From: JBJXGE01 sp046154185
GTDB lineage: Bacteria > Planctomycetota > UBA8108 > UBA1146 > JAJFFE01
DNA length: 64,000 bases
Direction: 5' to 3'
Assembly (NCBI GenBank): GCA_046154185.1
Contig: JBJXGE010000004.1
Location: forward strand, 87,633 to 151,632
Under the pieces are notes generated by a model that worked only from the letters and a program-made list of their open reading frames with translations, made no database searches and was not told where the DNA came from. Made by a program: the position numbers and the translations under genes. This document shows, in pieces, positions 59,045 through 64,000 of the stretch (position 1 is its first letter; each line of letters starts with the position of its first letter).

Positions 59045-60568
59045 GTGACGGGTCGCCAGCGGTCCATTGTCGAGCACTTCCATGAGGTGACGAAATACTC
59101 CGCCGACGGCATTCAAAGTTTGCCGGGCCCCGATCCATCACTGCAACCGGCGGCGTTCAAGGAGTACTACACCAAACGCGCGATCGAGCTGACGCCGTTT
59201 CTTCCGAACACGATCTTTCCCGCGAAGAGCGCGGAAGCGCGACAGCTCGCACAAGCGGAAAAGTGGTCGGGCGTCGGACGACTCTCGCGACTCCTATACT
59301 TTTGCTATGGCCCAACCGGTCGCACGGTGTTTCCTGGCGGCCAACAGGTTTTTCGAGCCGCGCCATCGGCAGGCGCGTTGTTTCCCGCCGAGATCTACGT
59401 CGTCACGAACGGCTTCCCGGCGCTCACAGATGGGATCTACAACTACGGCGTTGCGAATCATCGGTTGGTGCCCGTGTTCGAGGGCGATTTCGCCGCCGAA
59501 CTCCGAGCCGCTTGTTTTCAGCATCCGGCGACGATGACGGCGAGCGCGCACATCATCATCAGCGGCGTTTATCAACGATCCACCTGGCGTTATCACGAAC
59601 GCGCCTACCGCCGCATCCTGCTGGATGTTGGCCACGTGCTCGGCAATCTCGTCCTGTATGCGCCGCTCGAAGGGTGGCAGGCGGCGCCGATCGCGAGTTT
59701 CGTCGACGATCAAGTGAACGGGTTGTTCTTCTTCGCCGAAGCGGAGGAATCCGTGTTGGCCGTCGTCGCGCTCGTTGCGCAGGACGCACTCACTTCGACG
59801 CCGCTCTCGGGCGCGCCGCTGCGTCGTGTCGCGCCCAGCCGGTTTCGCGCCGCAGCCGTGAGTTCCGATGAGCCGCTTTATCGATTCGCGCATCGCGCGA
59901 CATCGTTGACCGCCGACGCCGAGACGATTGCGGCGCCGACGCCGAACAGTGGGGTGGATGAGGTCGACCGCGCCTGTGCGCGCCGACTCGACGAGCGGCT
60001 CGAGAGCCTCGGCGAGCGGTTACCGGCGACCATCGTTCGGCGGCGTTCGACGCGTCGGTTCAAGCAGGAATCACTCAGCCGGGCAACGCTCGCGCAGATA
60101 CTTTGGTTTTCGAATCAGCACGTGCGCCCGCCGGCAACTCAGGTCAACCCGCTACAGCTCGCGGCGTTGTTGGACACGTACGTGATCATTCAGCGCGTCA
60201 AAGGTGTCGAGCCCGGGATCTATAAATACCACCCCCAACTGCACGCGTTGATTCCGCGGCTCGCCGGCGAGTTCCACGCGCAGTCGAGTCGCTTTTGTCT
60301 GGGGCAGGATCTCGTGCGGGACGCCGGAGCCATCGTGATTCACTCCGTCGATCTCGCCGCAGCCGTGGAATCTTTCGGCGACCGCGCCTATCGGCAATTG
60401 ACGATCGAAGCTGGTGTGATCGGCGAGCACTTGAATCTTTCGGCGATTTATTTGGCGGCGGGCGCCAGCGGGATCGGCGGCTATTTCGATGACGAGATCA
60501 ATACGCTGCTGCGCATCCCGGCCGACCACGCAGTGCTCTACGTCACGGTGTTGGGTGTGCCGGCGTAG
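59045..60568 (+). CDS. SagB-type dehydrogenase (tandem nitroreductase fold)
   Basis: A 507-aa flavoprotein with two nitroreductase-like halves. The start GTG 59045 has GGGGGAG at 59032-59038. The N-terminal half has RAAPSAGALFPAEIYVV, DGIYNYGVANHRLV and RILLDVGHVLGNLVLYA; the C-terminal half has RRSTRRFKQESLSRATLAQILWF, PPATQVNPLQLAALLDTYVI, EPGIYKYHPQLHALI, ESFGDRAYRQLTIEAGVIGEHLNL and AAGASGIGGYFDDEINTLL. The SagB/ThcOx family uses FMN; some members oxidise azolines to azoles in RiPPs, others act in other redox steps. No cyclodehydratase (YcaO) or other RiPP gene is near, so its reaction is not known. It follows the small ORF without a break. Confidence 0.88.
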   Translation: MTGRQRSIVEHFHEVTKYSADGIQSLPGPDPSLQPAAFKEYYTKRAIELTPFLPNTIFPAKSAEARQLAQAEKWSGVGRLSRLLYFCYGPTGRTVFPGGQQVFRAAPSAGALFPAEIYVVTNGFPALTDGIYNYGVANHRLVPVFEGDFAAELRAACFQHPATMTASAHIIISGVYQRSTWRYHERAYRRILLDVGHVLGNLVLYAPLEGWQAAPIASFVDDQVNGLFFFAEAEESVLAVVALVAQDALTSTPLSGAPLRRVAPSRFRAAAVSSDEPLYRFAHRATSLTADAETIAAPTPNSGVDEVDRACARRLDERLESLGERLPATIVRRRSTRRFKQESLSRATLAQILWFSNQHVRPPATQVNPLQLAALLDTYVIIQRVKGVEPGIYKYHPQLHALIPRLAGEFHAQSSRFCLGQDLVRDAGAIVIHSVDLAAAVESFGDRAYRQLTIEAGVIGEHLNLSAIYLAAGASGIGGYFDDEINTLLRIPADHAVLYVTVLGVPA

Positions 60569-60586
60569 GAGCGGGCAAACTAAACG

Positions 60587-61618
60587 TCAGCGACCGAGCA
60601 ATCGAATCAACACGCGCAGTAAGTCGAGATCAAAGGTCGAACACAGCGTTTTCTGCATGACCGTGAGCGCTTCGTACGTCGTGTAGGCGGGGCGGTGGGG
60701 GCGAGCGCTGGTCAACGCCGCGAATGTGTCGACGATTCCGGCAATGCGCGATTCCAAGCGCACTTCGTTGCCGTGGCAACCCTGCGGATAGCCAGAGCCA
60801 TCGATGCGCTCATGGTGCCCATAGATGACATTGCGCGTTATCTCCTGCACGCCGGAGAGCGCGCTCAATGCGGTGACGCCGAGCACGGGATGCTGTCTCA
60901 CTTGATCCCGTTCCTGCCCCGAAAACTCCGCCTGCTTGTCGACCACCTGGGCGGGAACGTGGAGCATTCCGATGTCCATGAAGAACAACCCAAGACCGAG
61001 GCTCTCCAGGTCTTGGCGTTGCAAGCCGACGGCTTGACCGAGCGCGAGGCCATAAATGCAGTTGTCGAGGCTGCGGTGGTAAAGAGAGGGCTCGGATTTC
61101 ATCTGCTGCATGAGTGCGTGCAGCATGTGTTTTCCTTCTCCCTGCAGTTTCACCGACTCCGAAACCAGCACGGCGGCGGTGCCAAAAGCGTCCTTCGTGA
61201 TTGGGAGCGCGAAGATCTGCTCCGCGAGTGCGGCCGTTGAATCATAGAACGCTGTGGAACGCTCAGCTGTCGACAGCGTACCCTCGACCAAAGTCGATCG
61301 TATGTTGCCGCGCAGATACTCCCAGTAAGAGTCGAGGTCGTGACCCGCGACGTACAACCGATCGACGCCGCTCGATCGCAGCGCGTTGTGCTGCGTCCCC
61401 GTGAACGGCAGGTCCTGCTTGCGGTACATCAAGTACTCGCCTTCGATCTTCGTGAAGAGCGAGAATGGCAGTACTGAATTGAGCCGCAATGTGCTCAACA
61501 GAATTTCCTGGTGACTCGCGGCGCCTCGTCGCGCGCCTATGAGATGATTCGAGCCGCCGATCGCATGCGATCGCGAACGCCCAGGAGTTGTGAGTCGATT
61601 TGGTGTTTTGGCACTCAT
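60587..61618 (-). CDS. Degenerate HD-GYP domain protein
   Basis: A 343-aa protein (ATG 61618; 61690 is a further upstream start without ribosome site). The C-terminal part is an HD-GYP-like fold: His181 near the start of the domain, M214-D215 where HD normally is (LFFMDIG), HP at 243-244, HHE at 268-270, and DGSGYP at 273-278. The usual His of the HD pair is Met, so a metal ligand is missing and c-di-GMP hydrolysis is doubtful. The N-terminus (about 40-160) has a PilZ-like or other sensory character (LPFSLFTKIEGEYLMYRKQDLPF) that I cannot name with certainty. It is convergent with the SagB-type gene. Confidence 0.78.
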   Translation of the reverse strand: MSAKTPNRLTTPGRSRSHAIGGSNHLIGARRGAASHQEILLSTLRLNSVLPFSLFTKIEGEYLMYRKQDLPFTGTQHNALRSSGVDRLYVAGHDLDSYWEYLRGNIRSTLVEGTLSTAERSTAFYDSTAALAEQIFALPITKDAFGTAAVLVSESVKLQGEGKHMLHALMQQMKSEPSLYHRSLDNCIYGLALGQAVGLQRQDLESLGLGLFFMDIGMLHVPAQVVDKQAEFSGQERDQVRQHPVLGVTALSALSGVQEITRNVIYGHHERIDGSGYPQGCHGNEVRLESRIAGIVDTFAALTSARPHRPAYTTYEALTVMQKTLCSTFDLDLLRVLIRLLGR

Positions 61619-61977
61619 GATGGAGACAGCACGGCGAAATATGGTGTCGAGTTGCGCGACCACGGCGATCTCGCCGCTCGCATGGAACACTCAAAAGCAT
61701 AGCATCCCGTGCTGCTTCCGTCGGAACGCGCGACTTCGGCGACGCGGCGAGAGCTGCCGCGCGCGGCAGGAGCCGCCGTTCGACACGCGCCCGCACATCG
61801 CGCGGGCGCTTGACGAATCGGGTTCACCCCTCGCCGCGAACACTTCACGGCTCAGCGCTTAGGACGAAGACGATCGCAGGAGTCGCGACGGGACGGGGCC
61901 GTCCGCCAATTGGCCACTGGGATGCTATTCGCGGCAGCGGGCACCGGACAGAAGCCGCGGCCCGGAAGGAGACATCC

Positions 61978-62547
61978 ATGACCCTTGTGAGCGCAACGAG
62001 CGTTGCTCCGCAACGCACGGTGGCCGGGATCACGACGCCGGTGTCGAGACCGATCGGCTCTGCCGCGAAAAGCCTGGCCGCATCGATTCCCTCGCTGGGT
62101 AGCGCGGCCGTCATGAGCCGCACACCGCAGGCGCCCGGCGTCGCCCAATCCGCCGCATTGAAGGCGAAAGCGCAATTCCAACAGTTGAGCATCGCAGCCG
62201 CGGCGGCGCCGCCACCGTCGGCGGGCGGAGCCGGAACTACGGGATTAGCCGGTGACGTGAATGCCGACGGAGTCGTGACGGCAGCGGATTCGAAGGCGCT
62301 GCTCGAGCACCTCTTCCAGGGCGCGAGTCCCGCGGGGCTTGCGAATGCCGATGTGAATGGCGATGGTCAGGTCGACGTCTCGGACGTCGTAAAACTTTTT
62401 GACCTGTTGCAGCCGGCTTCGGGCGGCGCTCCTACGAGCCCAGGAGGGAGCAGTGTCGTGCCGGTGACACCGACGATGTACTCGTCCACACCTGCTACCA
62501 ACGTGATCGCCAGTCACAGCGGACGCTTGGCAGTTTCCAGCAAGTAA
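61978..62547 (+). CDS. Small dockerin-domain protein without a visible signal peptide
   Basis: A 189-aa protein from ATG 61978 with AAGGAG seven bases upstream. The N-terminal 85 residues are Ser/Thr/Ala/Pro-rich and probably disordered. A dockerin-type pair of EF-hand-like repeats is at about 90-140: GDVNADGVVTAADSKALLEHLF and DVNGDGQVDVSDVVKLFDLL. A Ser/Pro-rich tail follows. No hydrophobic signal segment is visible, so export is not proven. The long frame upstream to 61810 has no ribosome site. A very strong terminator follows. Confidence 0.75.
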   Translation: MTLVSATSVAPQRTVAGITTPVSRPIGSAAKSLAASIPSLGSAAVMSRTPQAPGVAQSAALKAKAQFQQLSIAAAAAPPPSAGGAGTTGLAGDVNADGVVTAADSKALLEHLFQGASPAGLANADVNGDGQVDVSDVVKLFDLLQPASGGAPTSPGGSSVVPVTPTMYSSTPATNVIASHSGRLAVSSK

Positions 62548-62578
62548 TCTCGACGACGATGGAGTTTGGACTCCACGA

Positions 62579-62610
62579 TGGCCGGCGTCTGACGCCGGCC
62601 ATTTTTTTTT
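62579..62610 (+). terminator. Strong Rho-independent terminator
   Basis: TGGCCGGCGT (62579-62588) and ACGCCGGCCA (62592-62601) pair perfectly with a three-base loop, followed by a run of nine T. A smaller hairpin GGAGT-TTGG-ACTCC is just upstream. It ends the small dockerin transcript. Confidence 0.88.
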
Positions 62611-62744
62611 GGTGCTGTCCGCAGCATCGGCCGGCCCTGCGGCTCACCCCGAGAGCGGTGTCCATCGGCGCGACGAAGCGGTTATTCTGTTTCCCGGGCT
62701 ACTGAACCAGGGCTGCAAGTAACTCACCGGAAGGCCGTTCGCCC

Positions 62745-63959
62745 ATGATCGCACTCCATCGTGAGAGGTCGTTGTCACCGCATCAGGCGTGCGCGCGACT
62801 CGTCGCGGCGCTCGCACTCCTCTCGTTGGTGTTTGTGTGCGGCTGCAAAAGCGCGCGAGAGTCGGACGCGGAACTCGGCGCGGTGCTCGCGCTCGCGTCG
62901 GCAGCGCCCGAGGGTCGTCTCGAGGATTTCGAACTCACTTCGAATTGTTTGAGCGAGTTTTGGGGGCGCGAAATTCGGCTCGTCGCGGCAGTCGTGTTAC
63001 CGATCGGCTATCGGCCGGATGCGAACTACGCGGTGTGTTACAGCATTCACGGTTTTGGCGGGTCGCATCGAGAGGCGTCGCTGCTCGCGCCGGAGTTGCA
63101 CAAGCAGCAGTCCGAACACAATTACCCGCGCATGATCTACGTGTTTCTCAATGCCCAGTTTCCGATGGGGCATCATGAGTTCGCCGATTCCGTGAACAAT
63201 GGACCTTGGGGGCGTGCTCTCACGACCGAGCTGATCCCCGCCCTTGAAAGAAAGTACGCGCCGCGTACGCGTCCCAACCAGCGCTACTTGACCGGACACT
63301 CGAGCGGCGGATGGAGCAGCTTATGGTTGCAAGTGAACTATCCGACGCTGTTCGGCGGCACGTGGTCGACGGCGCCCGACTCGGTCGATTTTCGTGACTT
63401 CACGGGTATCGATATCTACGCGTTCAAGAACGCCTACGTCGATCCCGACCAAAACGACATTCCACTGATGCGTCGTGGTGAGGACTGGGTGAAGTTGATT
63501 CGAGAGTATGTGCAAGATGAGCGCGCGAACCGGCCGATCGGCGGACAGTTCTATAGCTTTAACGCGGTCTTTAGTCCGCGCGCCAGAGATGGGACGCCGA
63601 TGCAACTCTTCGATTGGGAGTCCGGCCAGATCAACGCCGATGTCGCGGCGGCCTGGCGGCGCTATGACATCTCGCTGCTCTTACGCGAGCGCTGGGCCAA
63701 GCTGGGTCCGCTGCTCCAGGGCAAACTGCACATATACGTCGGCACCCTGGATACTTTTCGGCTCGAAGGCGCGACCAAGTTGCTGAAGGCAGAACTCGCG
63801 CGCCTCGGCTCTGACGCCGAAGTACTGCTCGTCGAAGGCCGCAGCCATGGCAGTCTGTTCGCGCGCCATCCCGAACACTGGCCCGAAGGAATGCTCCACC
63901 GCATTCACCGCGAGATTTTCGCCCGCTTCACCGCCACCCTCGCGCCGCCCGCCCCGTGA
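62745..63959 (+). CDS. Esterase-D-like alpha/beta hydrolase lipoprotein
   Basis: A 404-aa protein. The N-terminus carries a lipoprotein signal with hydrophobic ALALLSLVFV and lipobox VCGC (Cys34). The mature part has the esterase fold with nucleophile Ser186 in GHSSGG, a likely Asp336 (GTLDTF) and His368 (RSHGS), and the oxyanion-region SIHGFGG. The family (esterase D/feruloyl esterase/antigen-85-like, Pfam Esterase) includes enzymes on xylan and siderophores; the specific substrate cannot be told. AAGG is about nine bases upstream of ATG 62745. It is the last gene in the window; 63960-64000 shows nothing further. Confidence 0.85.
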   Translation: MIALHRERSLSPHQACARLVAALALLSLVFVCGCKSARESDAELGAVLALASAAPEGRLEDFELTSNCLSEFWGREIRLVAAVVLPIGYRPDANYAVCYSIHGFGGSHREASLLAPELHKQQSEHNYPRMIYVFLNAQFPMGHHEFADSVNNGPWGRALTTELIPALERKYAPRTRPNQRYLTGHSSGGWSSLWLQVNYPTLFGGTWSTAPDSVDFRDFTGIDIYAFKNAYVDPDQNDIPLMRRGEDWVKLIREYVQDERANRPIGGQFYSFNAVFSPRARDGTPMQLFDWESGQINADVAAAWRRYDISLLLRERWAKLGPLLQGKLHIYVGTLDTFRLEGATKLLKAELARLGSDAEVLLVEGRSHGSLFARHPEHWPEGMLHRIHREIFARFTATLAPPAP

Positions 63960-64000
63960 CCGCTCTCCGCGCCGCAGGCTTGCCTCGTTGGGGTGAAGTG

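Overview
The window looks like a chromosomal segment of a GC-rich, peptidoglycan-making bacterium, most likely a planctomycete (Planctomycetota). Clues: an FHA-Ser/Thr kinase with a DLG motif, a dcw cluster with no ftsA/ftsZ after it, YacG- and FmdB-type zinc ribbons, a prepilin-like secreted protein, dockerin-domain proteins with no visible cellulosome, a Lys-rich histone-H1-like peptide, and many GTG/TTG starts in overlapping genes. This is inference from gene content; no rRNA, tRNA, insertion sequence, phage or CRISPR array was seen.

Layout. 1-9764 (minus strand) is a housekeeping block reading dnaE > yggS > FHA kinase > DUF167 protein > purine nucleoside phosphorylase > clpP-like > purN > a partial lipoprotein. 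9841-10792 holds two Cys-rich small genes. 10954-24280 (plus) is a dcw division/peptidoglycan cluster: promoter with MraZ-type boxes, mraZ, a 97-aa unknown, rsmH, ftsL-like, ftsI, murE, murF, ftsW, murG, a LysM protein, murC, murB, ftsQ-like. mraY and murD are absent from their usual place between murF and ftsW. The MurE DNPR motif predicts meso-diaminopimelate peptidoglycan. 24430-26713 carries a short MshEN-like protein and a zinc-ribbon membrane protein.

27042-32836 is a chaperone operon with two tandem groEL genes, dnaJ, grpE, fmdB-like and yacG. The first GroEL has Asn in place of the catalytic Asp (E. coli D398) and keeps the GGM tail; the second keeps the Asp and lacks the tail. 32983-42317 mixes a prepilin, two unknown proteins, a beta-propeller lipoprotein, tilS, a TPR/peptidase-MA-like protein, purB and rsgA. 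42492-53279 is regulatory and envelope related: two ECF sigma/anti-sigma pairs, a large DUF4388-PEGA-propeller protein, two more MshEN-like proteins and two unknown membrane or exported proteins.

53280-54906 is mostly non-coding but highly structured: strong terminators, alternative hairpins, and a 35-codon Lys-rich histone-like ORF that appears frameshifted. 54907-63959 holds a PKD/dockerin secreted protein, an orphan RND/HlyD-type adaptor lipoprotein, a previously unlisted 39-codon ORF directly in front of a SagB-type (tandem nitroreductase) gene, a degenerate HD-GYP protein, a small dockerin protein and an esterase-like lipoprotein.

The items I would look at first are the GroEL pair, the small ORF/SagB pair, and the structured leader in front of the histone-like ORF.
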